This document shows, piece after piece, positions 16,351-26,100 of a stretch of 64,000 nucleotides of DNA. A program made the translations under genes and the position numbers. The stretch is from Spirosoma aureum (GTDB lineage Bacteria > Bacteroidota > Bacteroidia > Cytophagales > Spirosomataceae). How positions within the stretch are numbered: the first letter of the stretch is position 1; each line of letters opens with the position of its first letter. The notes under the pieces are model-generated. The model worked only from the letters and a program-made list of their open reading frames with translations. It ran no database searches and had not been told where the DNA came from. The stretch lies in assembly GCF_011604685.1 (NCBI RefSeq), contig NZ_CP050063.1, positions 6,985,001-7,049,000 of the forward strand, written 5' to 3'.

Positions 16351-18246
16351 ATGATTGAAAGACCCCTTACAGACTGGTTGCCTCTGACGATGAAAGAAGT
16401 CGAGAAAAGAGGCTGGGACGAAGTTGACATCATACTGGTGTCGGGCGATGCCTACGTAGACCACCCAGCTTTTGGAACCGCTGTGATTGGCCGAATCATG
16501 GAAAGCGAAGGGTTTCGCGTAGCTATTATCGCCCAACCCAACTGGAAAGACGATCTGCGCGATTTTAAGAAATTTGGCAAGCCGAAATATTTTTTTGGCG
16601 TCACAGCGGGTTGCATGGACTCGATGGTCAATCACTATACGGCCAACAAACGCCTGCGCTCCAATGACTCCTATACGCCCGGCGGTGAAGCAGGATTCCG
16701 CCCCGACTACGCCACGATTGTTTATACCAAAATTCTGAAAGAACTCTACCCGGATGTGCCGGTGCTACTGGGCGGCATCGAGGCTTCGTTGCGCCGGGTA
16801 ACGCATTATGACTATTGGCAGGACAGATTGATGCCCTCCATTCTGGTGGATGCGGGTGCCGACATGCTGGTATATGGTATGGGCGAGCAACCCCTCCGCG
16901 AAATCCTGAAACTGGCGCAGAAAGGTGTACCATTTTCGTCGATGCGAAACATCAATCAGGTGGCGTTTATGCACGATGCCAGCACCGAACTGCGCGAGTA
17001 TAATAACTGGAATTCGGTCGAATTGGCCAGCCATGAGGAATGTCTGAAGGATAAAATTAAATATGCGGCCAACTTCAAGATTGTTGAGGTTGAATCGAAT
17101 AAGTGGCAGGCCAACCGGATTATCCAAAAAGTGGACGATCAGCTATTGGTCATTAATCCACCCTTCAAGACGATGGACGAGGCCGAGATCGACAAGTCAT
17201 TCGATTTGCCATACACCCGAATGCCTCATCCGAAATACAAAAAGCGAGGACCAATTCCAGCCTACGACATGATTAAATTCTCGGTCAATATGCACCGGGG
17301 CTGTTTTGGCGGTTGCAGTTTCTGCACTATTTCGGCCCATCAGGGCAAGTTCGTTGCATCCCGAAGTGAAAAGTCGGTGCTGAAAGAAGTCGATGAAATC
17401 ACGAAACACCCTGAATTCAAGGGTTATATCTCGGATTTGGGTGGCCCATCGGCCAACATGTACAAAATGAAAGGCAAAGACGAATCGATATGCGCCCGTT
17501 GCCAAAGCCCAAGCTGTATTCACCCGGTCATTTGCTCGAACCTCGATACGTCGCACAAACCCATGACCGAATTATACCGCAAGGTCGATGCCAATCCAAA
17601 CATCAAAAAGGCGTTTGTTGGCTCAGGGGTGCGCTATGATCTGCTCGTCGACGATTTCAACAAAAACAACGCCGACGGAAATCACGACGAATACATGGAG
17701 CAACTGGTTACGCGCCACGTATCAGGCCGGTTGAAGGTCGCTCCCGAACACACATCCGACGATACGCTGCGGGTTATGCGAAAGCCGTCGTTCAAATATT
17801 TCAAGTTGTTTAAGCAGAAGTACGACAAGATTCAGGAGAAGCATAATCTTAAGCAACCGCTCATTCCATACTTCATTTCGTCGCACCCCGGCTGCGAGGA
17901 GCAGGACATGGCCAATCTGGCGGCAGAAACGAAAGATCTGGGTTTCGAACTCGAGCAGGTGCAGGACTTTACGCCTACGCCCATGACAGTGGCCGAAGTC
18001 ATCTACTATTCCGGTGTTCATCCTTATACGCTGAAGCCAGTCAAAACAGCCAAAACGCGGGAAGAAAAACAGGCACAGAACAACTTTTTCTTCTGGTATA
18101 AACCTGAATACAAAAACTGGATTCGAAATCGTCTGAACAAGCTCAATCGTCCCGATTTAGTCGAGCGGCTGTTGGGTAGTCCAAAGAATGAAAATACGGG
18201 TAAGCCTGCGTTTCCGGGCAAGTATTCAGGCAAGAAAAAACGATAG
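16351..18246 (+). CDS. ygiQ: YgiQ-family radical SAM protein
   Basis: 631 residues. An N-terminal cobalamin-binding-like region (VDIILVSGDAYVDHPAFG, then VLLGGIEASLRR) precedes the radical SAM core, with the cluster-binding cysteines Cys318, Cys322 and Cys325 in HRGCFGGCSFC. A later cysteine group (CARCQSPSCIHPVIC) and a basic C-terminal tail are also typical of the family. UPF0313/YgiQ proteins are conserved, presumably carry a 4Fe-4S cluster and cleave S-adenosylmethionine, but the substrate is not known. A strong terminator follows, so it is a single-gene unit. Confidence 0.93.
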   Translation: MIERPLTDWLPLTMKEVEKRGWDEVDIILVSGDAYVDHPAFGTAVIGRIMESEGFRVAIIAQPNWKDDLRDFKKFGKPKYFFGVTAGCMDSMVNHYTANKRLRSNDSYTPGGEAGFRPDYATIVYTKILKELYPDVPVLLGGIEASLRRVTHYDYWQDRLMPSILVDAGADMLVYGMGEQPLREILKLAQKGVPFSSMRNINQVAFMHDASTELREYNNWNSVELASHEECLKDKIKYAANFKIVEVESNKWQANRIIQKVDDQLLVINPPFKTMDEAEIDKSFDLPYTRMPHPKYKKRGPIPAYDMIKFSVNMHRGCFGGCSFCTISAHQGKFVASRSEKSVLKEVDEITKHPEFKGYISDLGGPSANMYKMKGKDESICARCQSPSCIHPVICSNLDTSHKPMTELYRKVDANPNIKKAFVGSGVRYDLLVDDFNKNNADGNHDEYMEQLVTRHVSGRLKVAPEHTSDDTLRVMRKPSFKYFKLFKQKYDKIQEKHNLKQPLIPYFISSHPGCEEQDMANLAAETKDLGFELEQVQDFTPTPMTVAEVIYYSGVHPYTLKPVKTAKTREEKQAQNNFFFWYKPEYKNWIRNRLNKLNRPDLVERLLGSPKNENTGKPAFPGKYSGKKKR

Positions 18247-18274
18247 AAGCGTTTTTCGTCGATAGGATTTCATT

Positions 18275-18325
18275 GAAAAGGCGTCTGCCGTTGCGGTTTC
18301 AAACTACAACGACAGACGCCTTTTC
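18275..18325. terminator. Bidirectional terminator
   Basis: A 19-base stem (18275-18293 with 18307-18325, one mismatch) around GGCGTCTG/CAGACGCC, ending in CTTTTC on either strand. It separates the convergent radical SAM and DUF2911 genes. Confidence 0.85.
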
Positions 18326-18367
18326 GACTCATGAACCCTGGCCGACTCGAACGGGTCGGTAAAACCA

Positions 18368-18940
18368 TTATAACGAAATGGGGACCGCTACGGCTGTCGT
18401 ATCCCAACCCAAATACATAATGGCATTTTTATCATCTTTCTTGGCAAACTGAATCGAGAAGTTTTCGAGTGCATTGTCGATTTTCTGTACAGGCACATTA
18501 ACGCGGGCTACATCCAACGCTTCGTTGTAGCTGTAGGCACCCCATTGATCAAGATCGGAACTGAGAATGATCGTCCACTCTTTTTCATTTGGAATGGTGA
18601 GCAATGCGTAATTACCAGCGGGAATTTTCTTCCCTCCAATGGTAACATCCTGATAAAACTTAATTTCGGGCGCTTCATTGGCGCCTGCCCGCCAGACTTT
18701 ACCGTAAGGGACTAATTTGCCGAAAATTTCACGATTATTTTTGGCAGGCCGTGTGTAGGTAACCCGAACCATCGCCTTATCAGTACCAATTTTGGCGGGT
18801 GCAAATTTGCGATCATGGGCGTAGTCATCGGGATAATAGGCCATATCCATCGGCGATTTGTCGAGCCCTCTGAAGGTTTGGGCCGTTGCCGCAACAAGCG
18901 TAAAACACAGTAATCCGAAAAGTAAAACTATTTTTTTCAT
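18368..18940 (-). CDS. Exported DUF2911 protein
   Basis: 190 residues with a signal peptide ending ATAQ (residue 21). The DUF2911 hallmarks are present: VRVTYTRPAKNNREIFG, LVPYGKVWRAGANEAPEI and GKKIPAGNYALLTIP. The family is common in Bacteroidota, is predicted to be an all-beta periplasmic protein, and has no known activity. It lies 170 bases downstream of glmS on the same strand, separated by an unusual inverted repeat, so co-transcription is uncertain. Confidence 0.88.
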   Translation of the reverse strand: MKKIVLLFGLLCFTLVAATAQTFRGLDKSPMDMAYYPDDYAHDRKFAPAKIGTDKAMVRVTYTRPAKNNREIFGKLVPYGKVWRAGANEAPEIKFYQDVTIGGKKIPAGNYALLTIPNEKEWTIILSSDLDQWGAYSYNEALDVARVNVPVQKIDNALENFSIQFAKKDDKNAIMYLGWDTTAVAVPISL

Positions 18941-19005
18941 GTATTTACAAAAAGGGAACAGTGAACTCTTTAAAAATTATACGCTTTATTTTCAACACGT
19001 TTGTC

Positions 19006-19074
19006 CCGAATCGTACGACCGTGCCACGGTTTTGATGATAAACACTGTAAACATGGAACGGTCGTACGATTCGG
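19006..19074. repeat. Perfect 17-bp inverted repeat downstream of glmS
   Basis: CCGAATCGTACGACCGT (19006-19022) is repeated inverted at 19058-19074 with a 35-base centre. Inside, ACCGTGCCACGGT (19018-19030) forms a small competing hairpin that uses the inner end of the left arm. There is no T-tract, so it is not a classical terminator. It lies between glmS and the DUF2911 gene. Confidence 0.7.
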
Positions 19075-19110
19075 AGCGAAACTCCAACTTTTCAACTTAC
19101 AATTGCTTAC

Positions 19111-20949
19111 TTATTCTACCGTTACTGACTTCGCCAGATTACGTGGCTGGTCGACGTTGCGCCCACGCATGACCGCAATGTCGTAAGCAAGTAGTTGCAA
19201 AGGAACCACCGATACCAGAGGCATCAGCATCTCGTGCACCTTTGGTATTTCGATGGTAAAATCGACCATACCCGGCAGATGTGTATCGCCCTCGGTCGTG
19301 ATTGCAATGACGCGGCCTTTGCGAGCCTTTACTTCCTGAATATTCGAAACAACTTTCTCGTAGGAGCTATCTTTTGTGGCAATCACTACCACGGGCATAT
19401 CCTCGTCGATAAGCGCGATTGGACCGTGTTTCATCTCCGCTGCCGGATACCCTTCAGCATGGATATAGCTGATTTCTTTCAATTTCAGCGCACCTTCCAG
19501 CGCAACCGGAAAGTTCAGGCCCCGGCCGAGGTAAATAAAATTTCGGGCGTAGGTGAAGATGTAAGCAATCTCTTTAATCTTATCGGCAGCCTGCAGTACC
19601 CGCTCAACTTTGGCCGGAATACTTTCCAATTCGGCCAATAACTGCCGAAACAGCGAGTCGGAGATCGTTCCTTTACGTTTAGCAGCGGCCAGGGCCATCA
19701 GTGTCAATACTGTTACCTGCGCCGTAAACGCCTTCGTGCTGGCAACGCCAATTTCTGGTCCTGCGTGGGTATAAGCACCTGCGTCTGTTGCCCGTGCAAT
19801 CGATGAACCAACAACATTACAGACCCCGAAAATGGTTGCCCCTTTCGATTTAGCCAGTTCGATAGCAGCCAGCGTATCGGCCGTTTCGCCCGATTGCGAG
19901 ATGGCAATCACGATATCGCCTTCTTTGATGATCGGATTCCGATAGCGAAACTCCGACGCATATTCGACTTCAACCGGAATCCGGGCCAGTTCTTCAAAAA
20001 TATACTCAGCTACCAAACCCGCGTGCCAGGATGTACCACAACCGATGATCACGATCCGCTTCGACTTGGCCAGTTTATCCAGATAATCGCGAAGTCCCCC
20101 AAGTTGCAGCATCCCTTCGTCGGCCTGAACCCGGCCCCGCATGGAGTCGGCAATAGAGCGCGGCTGTTCGAAGATTTCCTTGAGCATGAAATGGTCAAAT
20201 CCGCCCTTTTCGATGGCTTCCAGTTCCAGTTCCACCTTGTGGACGTAAGGCGTTGTCGTCGCATTATCGAGCGTTACAACGGTCAATTCACCGTTTTTGA
20301 CAACTGCGATTTCATAGTCGTTAAGGTAAATGACGTCTTTGGTATATTCTACGATCGGCGTTGCATCCGACGCCAGGAAATATTCGCCCTCTCCCACGCC
20401 GATCACCAGCGGAGATCCTTTACGGGCCGCGATGAGCTGAGTAGGATCAGCCTCGTTCATGATGACAATGGCATAAGCGCCAACAACTTCCTGTAAAGCC
20501 AGCCGTACGGCATCTTCCAGCGTGCCGCCATTATTTTCCCAGATATCTTCAATAAACTGCCCTAAGACTTCGGTATCGGTTTCGCTGGTGAACGTATGCC
20601 CTTTTTTAAGCAAGGCTTGCTTAATAGCTGCATAGTTTTCGATAATACCGTTGTGAATAATCGCCAGTTTTCGATGGAAGGAGTAATGCGGGTGAGCGTT
20701 TATATCGTTTGGTTCGCCGTGAGTAGCCCAACGGGTGTGGCCCATTCCAATTGTCGAGTGAACGTCTTTACCGGCCAATTCCTGCTCTAGGGCCACTACT
20801 TTCCCCTTTTTCTTGTATACCCGCAGGCCATCTCCATTCATCAGGGCAACGCCCGCACTGTCGTAGCCTCGGTATTCGAGTCGCTTCAGCCCTTTGATCA
20901 CTAATGGACACGCTTCACGGTGCCCAACGTATGCCACAATGCCGCACAT
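19111..20949 (-). CDS. glmS: Glutamine--fructose-6-phosphate aminotransferase
   Basis: 612 residues, the normal length. The N-terminal glutaminase domain starts MCGIVAYVGHREACP; Cys2 becomes the nucleophile after Met removal. The two SIS isomerase domains carry IGCGTSWHAGLV and YLGRGLNFPVALEGALKLKE. The C-terminus PRNLAKSVTVE is characteristic. It makes glucosamine-6-phosphate, the first step to UDP-GlcNAc for peptidoglycan and LPS. The roughly 140-base leader shows no resemblance to the glmS ribozyme. It stands alone on its transcript upstream of DUF2911. Confidence 0.97.
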   Translation of the reverse strand: MCGIVAYVGHREACPLVIKGLKRLEYRGYDSAGVALMNGDGLRVYKKKGKVVALEQELAGKDVHSTIGMGHTRWATHGEPNDINAHPHYSFHRKLAIIHNGIIENYAAIKQALLKKGHTFTSETDTEVLGQFIEDIWENNGGTLEDAVRLALQEVVGAYAIVIMNEADPTQLIAARKGSPLVIGVGEGEYFLASDATPIVEYTKDVIYLNDYEIAVVKNGELTVVTLDNATTTPYVHKVELELEAIEKGGFDHFMLKEIFEQPRSIADSMRGRVQADEGMLQLGGLRDYLDKLAKSKRIVIIGCGTSWHAGLVAEYIFEELARIPVEVEYASEFRYRNPIIKEGDIVIAISQSGETADTLAAIELAKSKGATIFGVCNVVGSSIARATDAGAYTHAGPEIGVASTKAFTAQVTVLTLMALAAAKRKGTISDSLFRQLLAELESIPAKVERVLQAADKIKEIAYIFTYARNFIYLGRGLNFPVALEGALKLKEISYIHAEGYPAAEMKHGPIALIDEDMPVVVIATKDSSYEKVVSNIQEVKARKGRVIAITTEGDTHLPGMVDFTIEIPKVHEMLMPLVSVVPLQLLAYDIAVMRGRNVDQPRNLAKSVTVE

Positions 20950-21105
20950 AGTTCGGTTCTGTTTACGATTTTGGTATTATCCCTTTTTAGGACTTCTATT
21001 TGATAGGTTGCCACGGCTACTAGTTCCGCCCAATAGACCGATGGCACTACGCCAAATGAAAGACTTATTTCTATCGGTGAGCAATGACTTAGGGCAAAGT
21101 AACGC

Positions 21106-21130
21106 CAAAAGCCGGAATGTCCGGCTTTTG
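21106..21130 (-). terminator. Terminator of the glycogen-synthase-like gene
   Basis: CAAAAGCCGGA (21106-21116) pairs with TCCGGCTTTTG (21120-21130) with a 3-base loop. Read on the minus strand it closes the transcript from the gene ending at 21202 and lies upstream of glmS. Confidence 0.75.
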
Positions 21131-21201
21131 AGTTCATGAGTTTTATCAACTTATCGAGTCATTTAACACGTTTTTGCGCATTAAATGAAGCGGTTTTAGA
21201 T

Positions 21202-22008
21202 TTAGCCTGCCAGTTGTGTATACAGATTGTAATACCGTTCTGTTACATCTTCGTCTTCAGTAGCGTCGAACTTGTGTTCAGGCAGATCATTCAGAATGGC
21301 ATTCAGACTCTCGCTTGTTTCTTCCTCAGCCCGAACAACGGCGTCGGCATAAGCACAACCGATCCGAATAAACCCTTGAAAATCGGCGGTTTTCAGTTCA
21401 GCCAACATGGAATCATCGATATCCATCATGCGGGCTTTTTCGATAATGTCGCCCTCAAAACGGTGATCGAACGAGTTATTATAGACCGTAAAAACCGACT
21501 TTGTGTCCTTAAACATCGGATCGTTCTTATAGGTCGTTTTCAGGTAAAGAGGAATCAGGGCGGTCATCCAGTCGTTACAGTGAACGATATCGGGTGCCCA
21601 ACCGAGTTTCTTCACTGTCTCCAGAACCCCTTTACAGAAGAAAATGGCCCGCTCGTCGTTATCGTCATAGAATCGATTTTCTTTATCGTGGAAGACATAC
21701 TTACGTTGAAAATAGTCTTCGTTATCAATAAAATAAACCTGTAATTTGGCCGTTGGAATTGACGCAACTTTAATAATCAACGGTTTTTCTTCATCACCAA
21801 CGGCGATGTTGATCCCCGATAGCCGCACAACTTCGTGCAACCGATTTTTGCGTTCATTAATAAGCCCGAAGCGTGGCACTAAAATTCGGATCTCCATTCC
21901 TCGCTCCTGCATAGCCTGTGGCAATTTGCGGACGAAATCGGCAACGTCGGACGTTTTCAGGAAAGGATTGATTTCACTGGCCACGTAAAGGATGCGTAAT
22001 TTGCTCAT
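21202..22008 (-). CDS. Truncated glycogen/starch synthase-like protein (GT5 N-terminal domain only)
   Basis: 268 residues; active GlgA proteins are about 480. Only the N-terminal GT5 half is present (LRILYVASEINPFLKT, APDIVHCNDWMTALIP, then an acidic tail DATEDEDVTERYYNLY). The ADP-glucose-binding loop KxGGLADV of active enzymes reads KTSDVADFV, so both glycines are lost. The C-terminal nucleotide-sugar domain is absent. Catalysis by itself is therefore unlikely; a regulatory or binding role is inferred. It is divergent from panC, an arrangement I know from other Bacteroidota. Confidence 0.85.
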   Translation of the reverse strand: MSKLRILYVASEINPFLKTSDVADFVRKLPQAMQERGMEIRILVPRFGLINERKNRLHEVVRLSGINIAVGDEEKPLIIKVASIPTAKLQVYFIDNEDYFQRKYVFHDKENRFYDDNDERAIFFCKGVLETVKKLGWAPDIVHCNDWMTALIPLYLKTTYKNDPMFKDTKSVFTVYNNSFDHRFEGDIIEKARMMDIDDSMLAELKTADFQGFIRIGCAYADAVVRAEEETSESLNAILNDLPEHKFDATEDEDVTERYYNLYTQLAG

Positions 22009-22050
22009 AAAAACGGGCGGGGTGTGTTGTTAAGACTCTCAAAAAACTTG

Positions 22051-22081
22051 CAAAATTATACAATTTTTTCCCGTATTTCAA
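22051..22081 (-). promoter_or_regulatory. Promoter of the glycogen-synthase-like gene
   Basis: On the minus strand a TTG (22081-22079), 20 bases, then TAATTTTG (22058-22051), an exact fit to TTG-N20-TAnnTTTG. The start codon lies about 35 bases after the expected transcription start. Confidence 0.6.
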
Positions 22082-22145
22082 TACATTTTATCCAAAAAAG
22101 ATACCAATCCCGTATCATTGCAGCCGAAAAAACTTGCCGACTGTT

Positions 22146-22985
22146 ATGATTCGCTTCGATACCATTGTCGACCTTCGCCGACATCTTTCTACGCTCCGCT
22201 CATCGCACAAAATCGGTCTTGTGCCCACGATGGGTGCCTTACATGAAGGTCACATCAGGCTTGTTGAAAATGCCAAACATGAAAATGGTCTGGTTGTCAG
22301 CACCATCTTCGTCAATCCGGTTCAGTTTACAAATGCCGACGACCTGGCCCGCTACCCGCGTACGCTGGAAACCGACACTCAAAAGCTGGAAGCTGCTGGC
22401 TGCGATATCGTTTTCACGCCTTCGGTCGACGAAATTTATCCGGAGTCGCCCACAATGCGCTTAAATTTTGGTGATCTGGAAACGCTGATGGAGGGCGCAT
22501 TCCGGCCGGGTCATTTCAACGGCGTTGGCATTATTGTGGGAAAGCTGTTTAATATTATTCAACCCGATCGGGCTTATTTTGGCCAGAAAGATCTGCAACA
22601 GGTAGCCGTTGTCCGGCGCCTGATCCATGATCTGAGCTTTCCCATTGAGCTGATTCGATGTCCAACCATTCGCGAAGCCGACGGTCTGGCTATGTCTTCC
22701 AGAAACCGAAACCTTTCTTCCGACGAGCGCGAACAGGCTCCGGCCCTATTTCAGGCGCTTACCCTCGCCCACGACTTACTGACAGAAGGCCAGAGCCCAG
22801 CCCAGGCGAAAGCTGCCGTGACGGGCTTTTTCAGTGGTAATCCTAATTTTCGACTGGAATACGTTGAGGTTGTCAACGCGGATACCATGCAACCCGTTGG
22901 CGAAGTATTGGCCCCAGGCCAGACAGCGATCTGTCTGGCGGCTCACCTGGGGAGAGTTCGATTAATCGACAATCTGGTGTTTTAA
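22146..22985 (+). CDS. panC: Pantoate--beta-alanine ligase
   Basis: 279 residues from the ATG at 22146; the frame also opens at a TTG (22134), which adds four unneeded residues. The nucleotidyltransferase motif PTMGALHEGH lies at residues 27-36, FVNPVQF follows, and the second ATP motif is AMSSRN. It joins pantoate and beta-alanine with ATP to make pantothenate, the coenzyme A precursor. panD is not adjacent. Divergent from the glycogen-synthase-like gene and followed by a terminator, it is a single-gene unit. Confidence 0.96.
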   Translation: MIRFDTIVDLRRHLSTLRSSHKIGLVPTMGALHEGHIRLVENAKHENGLVVSTIFVNPVQFTNADDLARYPRTLETDTQKLEAAGCDIVFTPSVDEIYPESPTMRLNFGDLETLMEGAFRPGHFNGVGIIVGKLFNIIQPDRAYFGQKDLQQVAVVRRLIHDLSFPIELIRCPTIREADGLAMSSRNRNLSSDEREQAPALFQALTLAHDLLTEGQSPAQAKAAVTGFFSGNPNFRLEYVEVVNADTMQPVGEVLAPGQTAICLAAHLGRVRLIDNLVF

Positions 22986-23057
22986 GTATGTAGATTAAGA
23001 AACCGACTGATTCGGGATAAATTGGCTTAGCTACTCCAATCTTTAGCTTGTAAACAG

Positions 23058-23091
23058 AAAGAAGGGCCACCAAGATGAGTGGCCCTTCTTT
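23058..23091. terminator. Bidirectional terminator
   Basis: AAAGAAGGGCCAC (23058-23070) pairs with GTGGCCCTTCTTT (23079-23091), loop of eight, T-rich on both sides. It separates panC from the convergent giant nuclease gene. Confidence 0.9.
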
Positions 23092-23114
23092 TATTTATTC
23101 GTCTTCTGGTAAGC

Positions 23115-26100
23115 TTACTGCTTAACTAGTTTCACCACCTGCTTCTGCGTTGGGCTCGTTACCTGTAAGAAATAAACCCCTGTCGACCGGCCTAACGATA
23201 GTGTAGTCCGCTCAATAGTAGAAGCCTGCTCAATGGTCGTCACATTTACACTACGTCCCCGGCTGTCAAGCGTTTGCAGGTGTAGTTTCTGCCCAGCCGC
23301 TCCGCGAATCTCAACCTCTACGGATTCGTTTGCCACAGGGTTGCCCAATATTTGCACAGACAAGGCTTCTCCTGACTCGTTAACGCCAATTCGAGTGCCC
23401 GAGTTACAGGCCGACAGCCAGTTATAGCTAAACGTCGATACTACGCCCAACTGCTCGGCCTTCAGGGTGATCGTCGAGTTATCCGTATATAACCGCAACG
23501 TGTAAGGGCCAGGATTCGTGGTGGGAATCCGTTCGTTGACTACTGAAAAAGTAATCGGATCGCCGGTTACTCCGCTATACACCGGAGTGAACGTCACATT
23601 CTTCTCACTAGCCGAGATCGTCTCACAATTGATCGTGTTGACACTCGTAATGGCGAAACCGGGTGTGCCTCCTCCTGCCGGACTCACTGTCAACTGGAAG
23701 CTGGTGCTGGCCGACAGGCTACCCGGATCGGTAGCTGTTACCGTCACGGTAAAGGGCGACCCCACACTCGTCGAAGGTGTACCCGAGATGGTAGCCGGAG
23801 CCGTGAAGTTCAAGCCGGCAGGCAGGCCACTCACACCCAGCGTTAAGCTGCCCGGTGTTTCGGCATCGGTGAAGGTATTTCCTGGGATCACCAGACTAAA
23901 GCCTGTACCCACCGTGGCCGATTGAGGAGCAATCGCATTGGCTACCGTCGGTGCCGTGTTGGCAGGTGGCGTCGTGCCACAAGCTGCCAGCCAGTTGTAG
24001 CTGAAGCTGGCCTGAGTGCCATCCTGAACCGCTTTCAGAGTGATCACCGGATTGTCGGTGTACAAGCGCAGCGTGTAAGGCCCTGCATCAGTGGTTTCAG
24101 CCCGTTCGTTGACTACCGAGAAGGTAATCGGTGAACCACTGGCGCCACTGTAGACCGGATTGAAGGTCACATTGCGCTCACCAGCCGAGAGGGTAACACA
24201 GTTGATGGACGTCACCGATGCGATGGTAAAGCTGCCCGGTGTACCTCCTCCTGCCGGATTGACCGTCAGCAGGAAACTGGTGCTGGCCGACAGACTACCC
24301 GGATCGGTAGCTGTTACCGTCACGGTAAAGGGCGACCCCACACTGGTCGAAGGTGTACCTGAGATGGTAGCCGGAGCCGTGAAGTTCAAGCCGGCAGGCA
24401 GGCCACTCACACCCAGCGTTAAGCTGGCTGGTGTTTCGGCATCGGTAAAGGTATTGCCTGGAATCACGAATGTAAAACCAGTGCCTACTGTGGCCGATTG
24501 AGGAGCAATCGCATTGGCTACCGTCGGTGCCGTGTTGGCAGGTGGCGTCGTGCCACAGGCCGCCAGCCAGTTGTAGTTGAAGCTAGCCTGAGTGCCATCC
24601 TGAACCGCTTTCAGGGTGATCACCGGATTGTCGGTGTACAAGCGCAGCGTGTAAGGCCCTGCATCAGTGGTTTCAGCCCGTTCGTTGACCACCGAGAAGG
24701 CAATCGGTGAACCGCTGGCACCGCTGTAGACCGGATTGAAGGTCACATTCCGTTCACCCGCCGAGAGAGTAACACAGTTGATGGACGTCACCGATGCGAT
24801 GGTAAAGCTGCCCGGCGTGCCTCCTCCTGCCGGATTGACCGTCAGCTGGAAGCTGGTGCTGGCCGACAGACTACCCGGATCGGTAGCCGTTACGATAACG
24901 GTGAAGGGTGAACCCACACTCGTCGAAGGCGTGCCCGAAATGGTAGCCGGAGCCGTGAAGCTTAACCCAGCAGGCAGGCCACTCACACCCAGCGTTAAGC
25001 TGGCTGGTGTTTCGGCATCGGTAAAGGTATTGCCTGGAATCACGAATGTAAAACCAGTGCCTACTGTGGCCGATTGAGGAGCAATCGCATTGGCTACCGA
25101 CGGTGCCGTGTTGGGAGCAAACAACTTGGTCAGATCGAAACGAGCCCCAATCGGATTGTGATCGGATGTTGTATTCCCGTAGTTTGGAATACTGAACGGC
25201 TGAATAACATAGGTCGAATTATCGATATAGCCAGCACTAAGATCGTTCGAAACAATCATGTGATCGATAAAGCTAGCTGACGAATTAAAGGTCGAGCAAT
25301 TCTGCTGTTCGAGTGGCTTCGTTATAACGTTATAATTCGTTCCATCTGTTACGAAATTGTTGAACGACGAAACCGGTGAGCTTGTATAGATCGATGTCGT
25401 TGCCTTGTCGTTATAATCCCCCAAAATTACGACGTTCGCGTTCGGGTATTGATTATCAAGCAGGGTCTTCAAATCGGTGAAATCCTGCTTCCGACGGTTG
25501 AAATCATCGGCTGCATCTCCTGATTTAGCGTGAAGCGCAACAACGTGCACTCGGCGTGTTGTACCGTTGATCGTTACATCACCCACAAACATAAACGGCA
25601 GACGTCCCGATGACCAGCCATTACCGCTTGGGTATGTATAGAGCGGTGACGACTCAAATAGCAAAGCCTTTGTTTCAGCCAGTACTGGTGTTACTGTGGC
25701 CTTGTTATAAATTACGCAGACTTTCTGGGCATATTTTGTCGGGCCGAAAACTGTGGGAGGATTTCCGGTAGGCGTTTGTGTACATTCATCCTGAAAATAA
25801 TACGAAAACTTATCCGAACATACGTAGCTATAGCTGCCAGGTATTGCGGCAACGGCTGCCTTAAACCGATCGATGTCGCTGATCTCTTCAGTTGCAATGA
25901 TATCGGCATTCAGTTTACTAAGGACTGTTACCGCGTTCGATTGCTGCAGATCCTCGTTGGTTGGCCCCATATCATTATAATTCAGGTTACCATTGGGGCA
26001 AATGATCGTACCACCATCTGCACCAAAGAATTCCATATTCCAGGCGGCAATATCCAGCGTCTGGTCACGGGACAAGGTAGTCGATTCCGTTCCTCCACAC

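Noticed and set aside
20950..21090. glmS ribozyme in the glmS leader
   Set aside because: The about 140-base leader has none of the conserved core segments of the ribozyme, which is known mainly from Gram-positive bacteria.
23400..25110. CRISPR-like regular repeat
   Set aside because: Units are 576 bases, in frame, and without spacers; they encode protein domains.
23518..25280. Long plus-strand reading frames opposite the giant nuclease gene
   Set aside because: They repeat every 576 bases because the coding strand does; their proteins have no independent character and lie fully antisense to a well-supported gene.
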